From Dactylellina haptotyla (taxonomy: Eukaryota; Ascomycota; Orbiliomycetes; Orbiliales; Orbiliaceae), in the NCBI GenBank assembly GCA_031310005.1, contig CM062379.1:2666001-2730000 (forward strand): a stretch of 64,000 nt of DNA, written 5' to 3'. The translations under genes and the position numbers were made by a program. Shown in pieces: positions 11,044 through 23,051 of the stretch; position 1 is the stretch's first letter; every line of letters begins with the position of its first letter. The notes under the pieces were generated by a model. The model ran no database searches and was not told the origin of the DNA. It saw only the letters and a list, made by a program, of their open reading frames with translations.

Positions 11044-14000
11044 GCGGCCAGTAACTGAGGACCCCGGTATGCAATACTAAAACTATGTTTTGCAAAAGAG
11101 GTTTACAATGAAGTGTTTTTATTCTTCTCGTTGTCTTGTTTCGCAATGTACATCTTTTATGGGGGTGTAAGATAGCCATGTCTATAGCTCGAGTACTAAC
11201 ATTCCGAGTTCCTCCCGTTTTTTTTTCCTTGTTCATGCTCAAGGCGTTCAATGTGGGCTCGGGAATTGGGTTGCTGGAAAAAAGTATACCCCGACTTTTA
11301 ATATTTGAATTTTGTTTTTGTTATTCTTGCCCGATTGCTGCTGTTATGCCTCTGTATAATCGGTGTCGCAAAAGTTATTTGATTTATGAGCCCATGGTGG
11401 ACATGGTGTGTAAGCAGGTTGATGCTCTTTTTACTACGATTTCAGGGAAGCACATGTACAGTTTACTGTAATCTATAGGTCCGCAATATACTATTTGATT
11501 TACCAATAATGACGCGGTTTCGTATTTAACAAATATTTGGCAAAACTACTAAGATCATATGCGTGACTTCATAGTTGCTAGTTGTTAGATTAGCCCCACG
11601 TTGATGTCAATTTTAATCACCCAAGGCTTAAACGATATATTTTTTGTGTTGACCAGCTTCCAAAACAACCCCCAAATTAATTATACATTGTGGGAGTATA
11701 TTGATTAGTATTCAATTACATCCTTTCGAACAATGTTCCTCAGTTTAACTGGAAGCTGATCGAACTACCCCGCTTCCAATAGATAGTATGTCTAATAGAT
11801 TCAGATCTACCAGATACGGCGATTGATCCAGATTGGGGAAACGAATCCGGGAATAGCAGCCTAACCGCTGCGCCAGAGCTTGGAGCCGTGTTCAGTAATC
11901 TCGAAGGAAAGCACCTGGTAACCAGTCTGACATAAGAAGCGCTCGAAGCGACAATACATTAACATCTTAAAAACCAATGTTTGAATACGGAGCGCTTCAG
12001 AAAGTGAAACACGATTGCTTAAAAGCTTGTTGCTCATGTAAGTGCGCCACGTGCCACTGCCCTGGCCAAAATCGTGCATGTCATTGTCTAAGAGAACAGA
12101 TGAGTAAACGGAGCAGGTTATCGTATTTTTGACGCAAATCAGTCCAGATAACGCGCCTTCGCATATTTGGCAATTATCTAAGCTGCGAACTTATTCCTTT
12201 GTCATGGTCAACAACAAGTAATAACTTAATTCATCACGCACAGGCTGCATTTCCTCTAACTAGTAGTTCTGACATTCGTGTTGACGATCGTGAGACCTAT
12301 ACGTTGATTTGGATCTCTTCAATTTGAGAAGAAACGGATCCGGAGTGTAAGAGAGGGTTTTTTCCTCCAAGCAAAAGAATATCGGCCCCATAGGCTGAAT
12401 ATACCGACCCCCGGTGATCTGGAACGATACGATCCGGAGACTTATTATGAGAATCCACCAGATGGAAATGCAACAGCTATGACCGTGAATGGGACGATAT
12501 TTATTGCTTGCCGAAACTCGTAAACACCGGGAAAGCGGGGCTTGTTAAGTTGTGGGATCCTATCAAATTGTAGAAAAAGAACCGTAAAATCGCCTCAGCA
12601 AACAGAACACAAAAATGAAAATTAGCAGGAAGAACTATACATATTATGCAGCGACGTTTTTCAAGGTGTCCGAGGACGCAGATATATCGATGTTGAATAC
12701 GAATGTGATATAGCTGTCCAGGGGAACTGGATGACAAAGAAGTTAGATAAGCCAATCATGGACAACAAAAAAAATATATTAATAATGTTTTGAGGTCATT
12801 AGGTCGAATGGATGCCTGTTGTATTAAAAGGTCCGTGAAAGTTAAAGTTACCATCTTCGGAGCATTTTATTTTATACTACACGGTGATATAATGAGTACC
12901 TACAAACCGCTTTATAGGTTCCCCCGCAATAGGCTCGAAGACAAGAGATCGGCCGATAGACGATCGCTCGATACGATAGAAGCACCGGCTTGCAGCTACA
13001 TACGTCTCGAAATTCATTATCGGTGCCGGCTTGCCTGTGGACTAGAGACGGGAACTGGAGATCCCGGGAGCCTTGCTCCGGTTCCGTCAAGGTAAATTGC
13101 AAGCAGCAATTCTGGTTGGTGAATATTATGGTATGCCTTTTGACCGCTCGTATTAATAATAGTGAAGAAAATAGTGTACGCGAGGGGATATTTTCATTTA
13201 TATGATATACGTCACCTACTTTTTGATTCTCGGGCCTAGATTTCTTAACGTTATCCGTCGATCCGGATGTTGAAGTATTCCTCTGATGTGGCTCGAAGAA
13301 AATGTGAGCTATTGAAATCTATTACCCTTGACTGGATTCAATTTCACCACGGGCGGTCCCGAATTTCGCAATTAATATCTTGACTTTCATCAAGCCTTGG
13401 CCAAATGCCGCCTAAAAAGTTTAGATCTCCTTATCATTCCGCTACTTCCAATGGAAGTTAAAGTACACCATTTGCCGCATGATTGAGTTTGAATTGATGG
13501 GGTCGTATAGCTAAATTTTCTCGGTTGAGAATGTGCCAAACTGATACCAAACAGCATGAACAATGATGTGATTTGCACATCCCGCTTTCGTGCTATTTTG
13601 ATAATGCACCTAGACGCCAGTAAACCATAGAGTTGTCGGTTTAGCCAAAAGGGATCGGAATTCGGCAAGCAGCTTCCCACCGAGAGCAAGCAGGTTGTCG
13701 GCCTTAATATGCACTTCGCTTTCGGCGCCAGCATGCACACACGGCGTTAACAATCAATCAACCCAGTTGTTGACATCGAGAAGGACTTGGAACTTCATGC
13801 AACACGGGAACACGGAGACTTTTTTTAGGCCAGTTTTAGCACGAATAGGAAAACTGTAAAGTGTCGATAGCAGAGTCTTCATACAATCTCGTTTTTTCCA
13901 CTCTATAGAGTTCATCTTCGACTGCTACAGGCTGCTCTTTCGCTCTCTAGGGTAATCGATGTCGGAATACGGATAGGTAACTACCGCGCCGGGATCCGGG

Positions 14001-15257
14001 ATGTTGAGCACCATTTGGCTCCGACTTCCGGATTCATCACGAAACGAGTGTCGAGGAGCGCTTTCCTTGGGAGACGAATTCAAGCAGGTAAACTTGTCGG
14101 GCCGCTGAGTACCATTACTAAGGAGCCGCAGACTCTTGTGCGAGTGCCGCCAAGGATCCCCCGTCGGATCAACAGATTTGTGTGCGGATTTCAGCATCAG
14201 CGCCAAGTTAAGGCTCCGTCAACACATCCCCAACGGAGGGTTGCTGACTTTGGGCCAGGTTGTTACGTCGAAGGGCACCGGTTCAGCCTTATAAGTGGTG
14301 AAAGACTGTTATTGGGCCTGCAGGTCTCATATTCTCAAGATTACGTAGGAAAAGCTTAGCCAAAATCGGACGTGGTCCAAATTATCGGTGTCAGGTCATG
14401 TTTGTCCACCATATAAAAGGGTGATTCGGACGAAATGTTCCCCCGTTGCCAGCTGTGCAGGGGGGTCGGCGCCACAGACGGAGCAACCCTTCTTTCGATA
14501 AGGTTTCTATCTCTGCTCCTCCGCCGCTGGTTGGCTCGCTTGGGACGAGAGCCTCGTGGATTCCTCAGTTGGCTGGCTGGAATGCGTCCTAACTTTTCTG
14601 GTGTGCGCGGACTTGCGCTCCTGATCGGGTAATACGAAAATACGAGAGCTCAATTGCGAATGCATCCTGTGGCAGCGACCAGGCCAACCAACATGCAATG
14701 TGGTTATGGAATAACGTTTCATCATGGCAGCGAATTTTTATACGCACACTGATGACCTTCGGGGTATTGTCCGTTCGAGTTATGCCTAACGGCGGAATAG
14801 ACATCCCACCCCCAACCTTAGTCAGAACCTTATACCACCCCGTGGGCTATCCATCATACGTGAACATGCCCGGAGAGTTCGGAGGCACACACGGAGGAGG
14901 CTGACTCGTCTGTCCTGCAAGGGAAAACATACACACAGACCATGCCTATTCAGATCGAAGCCATCCCTAACGTCAAGATGTATATATATTCTTCTTGTCA
15001 TCCCCCTCAATCCGTTTATTCTGGACATTTCCAACAGCATCATCAGCACTGCAGATCAATTCCATTGGATCAAAACCTCACAATCGATTGATCAAGAAGA
15101 TAAGACGATTTAAGTTTGCCGACTTGAATAGCACCTCAATACAAAAAGACAACAACATTCCAGCCAAAACTTTCGATATTCGCCTGAGTTACTTATCACA
15201 TACCCCGGCGCGACGCCTAAATAGATTGAGCCTTATCGGCCTACAACACCCTTCAAC
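11044..15257. other. gene-poor interval with relic-like frames
   Basis: No complete gene can be supported in these 4.2 kb. Short stretches read like protein: plus 12311-12522 (about 70 codons without a start, containing DLERYDPETYYENPP), plus around 13760-13830, and minus 14206-13925 (93 codons ending DIDYPRERKSSL). They do not join into one model. A TATA-like ATATAAAAGG lies near 14412. The last 280 nt hold the promoter of the downstream transporter. Confidence 0.35.
14981..14990 (+). promoter_or_regulatory. TATA-like element of the DHA2 transporter
   Basis: TATATATATT followed by a CT-rich stretch (ttcttcttgtcatccccctc), about 270 nt upstream of the ATG at 15258. This arrangement is common for ascomycete core promoters. 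Inferred from position and sequence only. Confidence 0.4.
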
Positions 15258-17306
15258 ATGTCGTCGACAGTAGAGCAAGAGCTTGCTGTCTCTAAAGTAT
15301 ATTCGAAAACCGAAACAGCACCAAAACAACACTCTGGTGATTCGACGTTGATGACCGGTAGCGATAGCACCAAGGCTCCAGAATTCAAAATGGATTTTAG
15401 GATGCTTTTGGCGTTTATCTCGCTCATGGTTATCACTCTCGCTGCCGCCCTTGACGCAACCATTATTTCGGTCGCACTGTGAGTTTCTAAGCCCATGACT
15501 GCAAATTCAATCGACTTAGGATTGACACTAATATATCTAAATAGTCCAACCATGGCCAAAGAACTCAAGGGTACTGCCACTGAAGCCTTCTGGACCGGAA
15601 CAAGTTTCTTGCTCGCATCTACCATTATTCAACCCGTTTTCGGATCTTTCAGCCACATTTTTGGTCGCAAGCCTTTGATCCTTACCTCATTGGTTTTCTT
15701 CACTGTCGGTGCTATCTTGTGTGGTGTCGCTAAGAACTTCACCTTGATCTTGGTCGGTCGTACCATCCAAGGTATTGGTGGTGGTGGTATCATTTCCGTC
15801 TCTGAAATCATCATCACCGACTTGGTCCCCCTCAGGTATGTTGTGTAACACCGGGTCGGATGCACTGTAGTGTAACGACCGAACCGGCCTCACGTGGCCG
15901 GCGTTTAGAGCATAAATGGCTAACGATCGACGAAATACAGAGAACGAGGAAAGTACTTTGGTTTCTTTTCTACCATGTGGGCCTTGGGTAGTGTCCTCGG
16001 TCCAGTCCTTGGTGGCGTTTTCTCCGAGAAGTAAGTTATTCCCTACTTCTTTTACAGAAAACAGTCGACTAACATTTACTTCAGGGTCTCCTGGCAATGG
16101 GTTTTCTGGCTTAACCTCCCATTCTGCGGTATCGGATTCATCATGATTCCTCTTTTCCTCAAGTTGAACTTCCTCCCAACCAGCATGGCCGCCAAATTGC
16201 GACGAGTCGACTATATCGGTGGAACCGTCTTTGTTGCATCCACTACTAGCTTCTTGATCCCAATCACCTGGGGTGGTACCATGTACGCCTGGGACTCCTG
16301 GAGAACACTTGTCCCACTCATCGTTGGTGCCGCTGGTATCGTCGGATTCGTCCTCTACGAAATATATGTTGCCGAAGATCCATTGATCAGAATGGGTGTC
16401 TTCAAACAAAGAACCGCCGCAGTCAGCTACATTGAAACCGTCATGCACGGCATTGTGTAAGTCTCTGAAACACCCTTTACATTCTTTTAGGATTGTGACT
16501 AATAATAAATACAGCCTCTGGGGGCTCCTCTACTACTTGCCGCTCTACTACTTGGCAGTCAAGAACCAAAACGCCATCCTTGCCGGTGTTTCCGTCTTCC
16601 CTCAGACATTCACCGTCGCACCAGCATCCGTCGTCGTCGGTATCGTCGTTTCCATCACCGGTAGATTCAGATGGGCCATCTGGGCCGGTTGGGCTCTTAC
16701 CATTCTCGGAGTTGTAAGTTTACTTGCGACATGTTCCCTTCAAGGTGCAACCTCAATTCTAACAATCGACAGGGTCTTCTTTATCTCCTTGACGTCAACA
16801 CTCCAACCGTCAGCTGGATCTTCCTCAACTTGGTTTCCGGCTTGGGAACCGGCATGCTCTTCCCATCTATGGCCATGGCAATCCAAGCCGCAGCCCCAGC
16901 AAATGACACCGGTTACGCCGTCGCCATGTTCTCTTTCCTCCGCGCCGGTGGTCAAACTTTCGGTGTCGCCATTGGTGGCATGGCTTTCCAGAACTTCCTC
17001 AAGGCCAAGATCCGAACCTTCCCAGAGCTTGCCCCCCTTGCGGACGAATACGCCAAGGATGCTGCCGCCCTCGTTGAGGTTATCAAGTCCCTTCCATTCG
17101 GTCAGGAAGATCAGCTTCGAGAGCACCTTGTTTGGGCTTACGCTGCTGCCTTGAAGAATGTTTGGCTCGTGTTCCTCGCTTTTGCCATCATCGGCGGTGC
17201 CGTCTCCATCTTCACCGAAGAGCTCAGTCTCAACCGTGAGCACGAGACCGATCAGGGTTTCAAGAGAAAGGAGAAGCCTATCGATGCCGAGAAGGTCGAG
17301 GCTTAA
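15258..17306 (+). CDS. MFS multidrug transporter, DHA2 (14-helix) type
   Basis: Proton-coupled drug or toxin exporter of the plasma membrane. Six exons, 15258-15478, 15545-15835, 15941-16030, 16085-16456, 16515-16713 and 16773-17306, give 568 residues with phase kept at each junction. The N-terminal 45 residues are polar. The first helix ends in ALDATIISVALPT, the DHA2 helix-1 motif. The helix 2-3 loop carries GSFSHIFGRKP (motif A), and GRTIQGIGGGGI follows in helix 4. A WNWxF-like SWQWVFWLNLP and a C-terminal cytosolic tail rich in Lys/Glu complete the picture. Intron 2 (105 nt) contains a GC-rich palindromic stretch around 15886-15901. The substrate cannot be read from sequence. Confidence 0.92.
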
Positions 17307-19135
17307 AATATCATAGAGCACGAAGTGCGCGATTTGAATATAAAGGAGTAGGAGAAGGAGAAGGAGATTTTCTTAATATCCGATAGAAATAGCATTTTTG
17401 AAAAAGAACATTGCATTGTATGAAGGCGTTCTTTGGGGTTTTAATTTCCTTTGTTTTTTCTTTTATATATATCTGGGGGATAGAGCTTTACTCACGACGA
17501 AAGACTTATGTATATGCATTATATGATAGTATATAGCACAAATAATTTGTAATTAGGAGACTTTAAAATTTCAAAATCCAAACTCACCACTCACAAAATC
17601 TTTGCGCTATTTCATATTGACTATAGTCCTTTAATATATTTCGAACTGGCAAGAGAGCCGATTTCAGCCGGTGAACCGTGCCCCTGTTGCTGGAATGCGA
17701 CCCGCGTTGTCTGTGGTTCAATACTGATCGTCGGTCGCACAAAAGGGCCCACTGCGCAATGATTACTGTTTATTGTTTACGAGACAAATGATTCATCGTG
17801 ATTATATATCACGCATGCTTCACTTCGTATTTGGTCGCTTGATGAGATTCGCTTCAATGCCTGGCGATGACAACGAAAATTTGATTCATAACAAACACTC
17901 ACGCCGTTAGATGATAGTAGTAGCACTTGAGGCTCGATCGCCTTCATCCGAAGGACTAGTTCTCCTAATAACGTTAAGGAAAATCAAATCCTTGAAACTC
18001 TTAGAGCACCTACTACTTCAGACCATGTCTCGTTAAATTGTTTGGGCCCGAAAGTTATCCGCTTCGAATTGCAGGGCTCGTTATCCAAACAACAAACCCC
18101 CAACCCCAGCAAATATTCAGGTGCGTCGTACGCTTGATGAGGTAACCCATGCACGATCCGACATGCGCGAAAACCCTAATGTTAAAGACAAGTTCGCGCG
18201 CGATGTCTTGGATTACGAGATAGTGGTTTTCTATCTCGTTTGGTCGGTGGAATTCCGGACTGCCTGGTATGTGATGCTTGAAAGCCTGAAGCTAGCTTGC
18301 GCTGATTGATACCCGATATCGTTAGGTGAGACCCACCAAAAACACTGCCTTGGTTTTGGTGACCACCAAGCTAGTCAAGGGAATTGGCCTCAAAGATGTC
18401 GCCTGGCAAGTTACATCATGCGAAGCCGGCAAATGGTCTACCAAGGTTATCCCTAACGTTAACCGACCGATGAATCGCGACTGCAAGTTGCCACCGGGGC
18501 ACACGTGAGAGTTCGGAAGCTTTTTTGCTATATTGATTGGGTCGGACAGTCATGTCGCGCAGATTTCAGATGCATGTTTCGGGTCAGGCACCGAACGATC
18601 TAGTCAAGATCGACACACTGCGTTCCTTGGGATTTGAAATACCAGCCTCCGGAACCTTGCTACCTTGCTTAGTCTGCAAAGAATTTCTCTCCGCCTTTGA
18701 CGACTCCCTTCTTTTTTGTTTCTTGTGGTCGCTTTTAACTCAAAACATTTTGAGCCGCTAGTGGGCAAGGGAAAACAAGGAATAATGACCCTTACCATGC
18801 ACGATCATATCATTGACCCGCGGCGCCAAGATCTACCTTCCTTAATTTCCCATGACCAACTGGGCGACCTTTTCCCAGTTACCGTCAAAGACTTGACCAA
18901 AGCGGAGGAGAGCGATGAAGAAGCCCTAACGTTATGGGTTATTTTAAAAAAGGGTTCATCCCTCCGTTGCTCTCCTTAGTAAGTTCGCAATTCGGTGGCG
19001 CATTTCAGAAGAAGCTGCAGCTAGACTCTATCAAATTTCGTAATTCACTCGCAGACGAACTCGGCTGTCCGTTACCTCCTTTAGACATTGCTGCGAATAT
19101 TTCTCAAGAACGACAGATCGACGACCTATTCCACG
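17307..19135. other. intergenic with possible gene relic
   Basis: 3' flank of the transporter (purine-rich GGAGAA repeats near 17345-17370), then 18.1-19.1 kb with coding-like scraps on the plus strand: RRTLDEVTHARSD near 18124, QDLPSLISHDQLGDLFPVTV near 18827 and KLQLDSIKFRNSLADELG near 19013. They lie in different frames without credible splice sites. This may be an old decayed gene. The sequence CCCTAA(C/T)GTTA recurs at about 18175, 18451 and 18924. Confidence 0.3.
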
Positions 19136-20433
19136 ATGCGTGGCAGTTTATTCTCCATTGCTGTTCTGACAGCGTTACGGTTTTCGACAACTTTGGCGAG
19201 TGAGAATGAGTTGCATTTTTACCCACTGGAAGCTCGCGAAGTAGGAGAGTTCGCCATGTTGGGCCGAGAGATGAATAAACACGGTGCACCGGCGATGAGT
19301 GGAGTCGACATCACTGGGGATCTTGAGAGGAGAGCAATGTCGTTGAACCCGAGACAGTCTTGTCCTTCCGGCTACGGTCTCTGTCCAAGCAGTCAGAGAT
19401 GCTGCCCGTCACCTGGGAGATGTTGTGACGATGGAACCTGTATTGTTAGCGGACAGCAATGTTGTCAAACCGGAGGTAGGAAGATATTTTTAACATATTG
19501 ACTCTTCTATTTGGGAGACTGGGATTCTAACGAGTATTTTTATGTTGTAGGTGCTTGCAACGCTGGCCGTAAATGTTGCGGAAGTGGATGTATTCCGGAT
19601 TCCTCCATTTGCTGTACTGCCGGTGGTGACTATTGCAACTCTGGTATGTGCTCAATCAATTGAAAGCAAAATATGAGATAAAATTAGCTGACACGTCCTA
19701 CTCTTTAGGTTATCTCTGTTGCCGAACTGGATACTGTGTGCTTCCTGGAGGCGAGTGCTGCAAAGACTGTGAGTTATAGTTCAGATTCTACTCATCGTAA
19801 GTGTCCTACTAATACTTTTGTTTCATAGACGGAACCTGCCGACCTGGATATCGATGCGTTATCAATAGCGCTGGTGTGAAAGGTTGCAGAGCAGGATCAA
19901 GTGGTGGAGGTGGTAGCTCGATTGCTGCTGATCCTACCAACGGAGGTGGCACGATCTCGAACGGTCCTACACGGACTCCGGAACCCACAACCTTTACTCA
20001 GGTCGACTACACCTGGTATACGACCACGATCTACTGGTACTACTACTGGTACTACTATGTTTGGATCTCGACGAGCGACGTAACTTCGACCTCCAGCTCG
20101 CGTACCTCGACATCCACCACGGTTTCGGTATACGTCACTGCATCCGCGGAGGCTGCAAGCTCTTTCTCTTCTTTGGAAGCTGAATATTCGACATCTACAC
20201 CTGTTCAGTACACGACGGATTTTGAGGGGCCGAGCCCGACTCCGGCACAAGCATCTTCCATAGCAAGCCCGACAACAACTTCTAGCGGAGGCAACACCCC
20301 GATTACTGGGGGAGGTGATGGGACGAATCCTGGAGGGAACGGCGGGGCGAGTGATGCCTCGCAGTACAGAGCACGAGATGCATTTTTGTTCGCACCGATT
20401 GTGCTGTTGTTGACGGTGGTGTATTTGCTGTAG
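19136..20433 (+). CDS. Cys-rich secreted protein, GPI-anchor candidate
   Basis: Four exons, 19136-19475, 19551-19643, 19709-19768 and 19829-20433, give 365 residues. The ATG at 19136 begins a clear signal peptide (MRGSLFSIAVLTALRFSTTL). Residues 75-190 hold a run of short Cys-rich units with CC pairs (QRCCPS, RCCDDGTC, QQCCQTGG, KCCGSGC, LCCRTGYC, ECCKDY), probably small disulfide-bonded knots. The introns fall between units, usually after a Gly. Then comes a Gly/Ser linker, a Tyr/Trp-rich patch (YWYYYWYYYVW, about residues 230-240) and a Ser/Thr-rich stalk. A hydrophobic C-terminal tail preceded by small residues suggests GPI anchoring. The role is unknown; related architectures are common among fungal wall proteins. 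Confidence 0.8.
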
Positions 20434-20971
20434 AGGAGGGTGATGAAGGTGTACATAGTCCAGAATCTAGCAGAGGAGGATGCCCCGAAGATTGGTTTTA
20501 CCGGCGGCTTTGTTTTACGTTATATGATATGAGTTTGTAATTGTAATGATATACCCACAATATATCCGTCAGTGATAGTCCCACAAGAAAATCATTGATG
20601 TCAGTTGTGATGTCAGTGTTGGAATTGACCCTGTGTTGTCCGTGTTGCTGTCAATATGTTTGCCAGCGACAAACGCTCCTGTTCTGGATTTTGCCGCGTG
20701 CGAAAGGGCTGTGCTCCCAACGCAACGCAGCCAATCGGCCCCAGCCAGCTCCCAACGTCCGACAGCCAGCCAGCTGTGTCCAGGCCAGACCCCGGCCGCC
20801 GTTGGACGTAATGAAAAGACGGGGATATCGCACCTGGCACGACGCTATTGTTCGACACCACCACCACCTACTTATACTGCCACCACCAATATGTATGACC
20901 TTTCCCTACACCCCACGACGACCTGAATTTCCTCGCCCACAGTTCTCTACATCACTCCATGGATCCCTCGA
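20434..20971. other. intergenic
   Basis: 3' flank of the Cys-rich gene and promoter/leader of the PX-domain gene. Overlapping frames here lack coding character. Confidence 0.45.
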
Positions 20972-21713
20972 ATGGAGTCTCAGCCAAATACCCAACCGTC
21001 CCTCCCTCCCTTGGACACCTATGACCCTCTTCGTGATGACCTCCAGAACTTTCGCAATTCCACCGATGCCACCGGCGCATCGCCCACGGCCACCAACCGA
21101 TTCCACTCTGTGAGAGGACTGCCCTCCAGCAATCCCACGACTCCCACAAATGGTCCCCGCCGGGCTTCACTTCCCTTCCAGCGGCATCGCAATCGAACCG
21201 CCTCAGGAGCCAGTTTGACATTCCTCCAACCTGCTCCCATCAAGCTCATCGACCATACCGTCGAGCCATCTGAACGCAGTTCCGCCGCATTCGCCCGGAG
21301 TGTCATCGTAGGCGACTATACCATCATCAGCGGCTCGCCTCTGAGAGCTGGTGCTTATGTCGTATGGAATTGTACCGTAGAAACACTGGAGGGTCAAAAG
21401 TTCACGGTCATCAAACGCTACTCTGAGTTTGATGCTCTAAGGGAGAAGTTGTTGTTTGCGTTCCCAAACTCAAAGGCGGCGTTGCCACAGCTTCCGCGGA
21501 AGAGTGTTGTATCGCGATTTCGGACCAAGTTTTTGGATTCGAGGAGACAAGGTTTGAACTACTTTTTGTCGTAAGTACTTAGCAAGCATTCCCATCGCTG
21601 TTATTTATGGATTTTACCGATTCTAACGGAATTTTTGGTGCAGATGTATACTTATGAACCCCGAATTCGCTGGCTCGCCAATGGTCAAGGAGTTTTTGTT
21701 TACCCGGGACTGA
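20972..21713 (+). CDS. YPT35: PX-domain protein, YPT35-like endosomal/vacuolar adaptor
   Basis: Two exons, 20972-21570 and 21644-21713, encode 222 residues, close to the 214 of yeast Ypt35. The N-terminal 90 residues are polar and Pro/Ser/Thr-rich. A PX domain follows, with VVWNCTVETLEG, the phosphoinositide-binding KRYSEFDALREKL, the PxxP-like loop LPQLPRKSVVSRF and the FLxxRRxGLxxFL helix. It is completed by the second exon, ending CILMNPEFAGSPMVKEFLF, a typical Ypt35 C-terminus. Yeast Ypt35 binds PI3P on endosomes and recruits the lipid-transfer protein Vps13. The assignment is by motif and length. An ATG at 20958 is in another frame, so 20972 is preferred. Confidence 0.85.
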
Positions 21714-23051
21714 TTTTCCTATACGGCTTATAAAAAAATTGCATAGGGGTTTTCGTTTTTCTCTTAGCGGACGCAAGTCCTTTTCTTCTTTTAATGGTTT
21801 ATTCTTTCAATCTTTTAATTGGAGCGAGTTTGGGGTTCGGACAGTTGGAAGGGAATTACGCATACCCAATACCTTACCAATAATACTTAATCGATCGTAT
21901 ATGATTCTTGAATTGTATTTACATAATTTATCTCACCTAAAGTGAAATACTTCTACTTGAAGAGTTCCAACTATCCCTCTATCTCTACTCCCATGGTTGG
22001 AGGTTTCCTTTTGGTTCACCTACTTGATCTTTCCCCAACGTTGTCGCCTTCTCTTGTGGGTAAACCCCACACGAGACCAACTGGGCTATCGAGGCGTTTT
22101 CGTTCCACAGTTCCATGGATGTATAGTTTCACGTACTGTATGCTCCCAAGCAGGTCTAGTAAAATGCTACTCAAAGGCTCTAGAATCCTCTAAGGTCTGT
22201 CACTAAGAACGGCTAGGCTGGTCTCGGCTAGGCTGATGTACTACAACACAAGAACAGACTCCTAAAATACAACACACTGAAAATACAAATCACATACAAA
22301 TATTCTTTCCGCAGGGGTCTTTCGATTGAAGTCTCCATGAAGATCAAAGGGCAGCTGCGTGGTTGCTCTTGTTGCACCTATAGGCTTTGAATTTTAATAT
22401 TTTATTGTTTGCAACGGCAGTACCTCCAGGCGGTCGCCGGATTAAACTGGTGTCTTCTGGAAGATTGTCCCGTCATTTTCATATCTTAACGTTGCAGGGA
22501 AAGGTGGTGGCCATATCATATATTCTCTACTTCTTTCTCCAATCTCTACTCTCTACTTTCCAATTTTCCAACAAAAACTAAAAAATGCTTTCCTAAATCA
22601 ATTTCTCCTAAATTACAATATTTCCAAAATTCAATACCCAAATTATACGAATACCAAGATGAGCGAAAATACGTACAACCCAGAGCCAGGCGAAAGTCCT
22701 GCCTCTACCACTTTTACCCAAATTTAACAAAAAGTCATTACCAACCCATCTCAGAACAACTAGCCGCCCCGCTATCAAAATTAACATATCACGGGAAAAC
22801 AGTGTCACCTTCTTCAGCACGCATTAAGTTAACAATAAACTATATTAAAGAATTAAAAGGTTTTAGTAAGAATGCAATAGTATACATTAGCAATTTACGC
22901 AGTCCCGAGAATGGGAAATAATACAATACGGTCAAGGGGGAGTTTAGGAATATAATAGCCAAGGAGGAAGGAAAGGGTGCAGAAGGAACAAAAAGGAAAG
23001 GGGATGGGAATGGGAGGGGGAGGGGAAAGGGAAAGGAAAAGTTAAACCACT
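21714..23051. other. intergenic
   Basis: AT-rich 3' flank of the PX gene, then no supported gene. A purine tract (GGGAATGGGAGGGGGAGGGG and similar) fills about 22970-23040 just ahead of the kinase-like gene. Frames on the minus strand over it are low-complexity shadows. Confidence 0.45.
22970..23040 (+). repeat. purine-rich low-complexity tract
   Basis: About 70 nt made almost only of A and G, with irregular GGGA/GGAAA units. It could affect local structure or be a simple-sequence remnant. Confidence 0.6.

Noticed and set aside
15687-16448. 253-codon minus-strand frame over the DHA2 transporter
   Set aside because: Crosses real introns and exons of the transporter; Asp/Gly-rich shadow without motifs.
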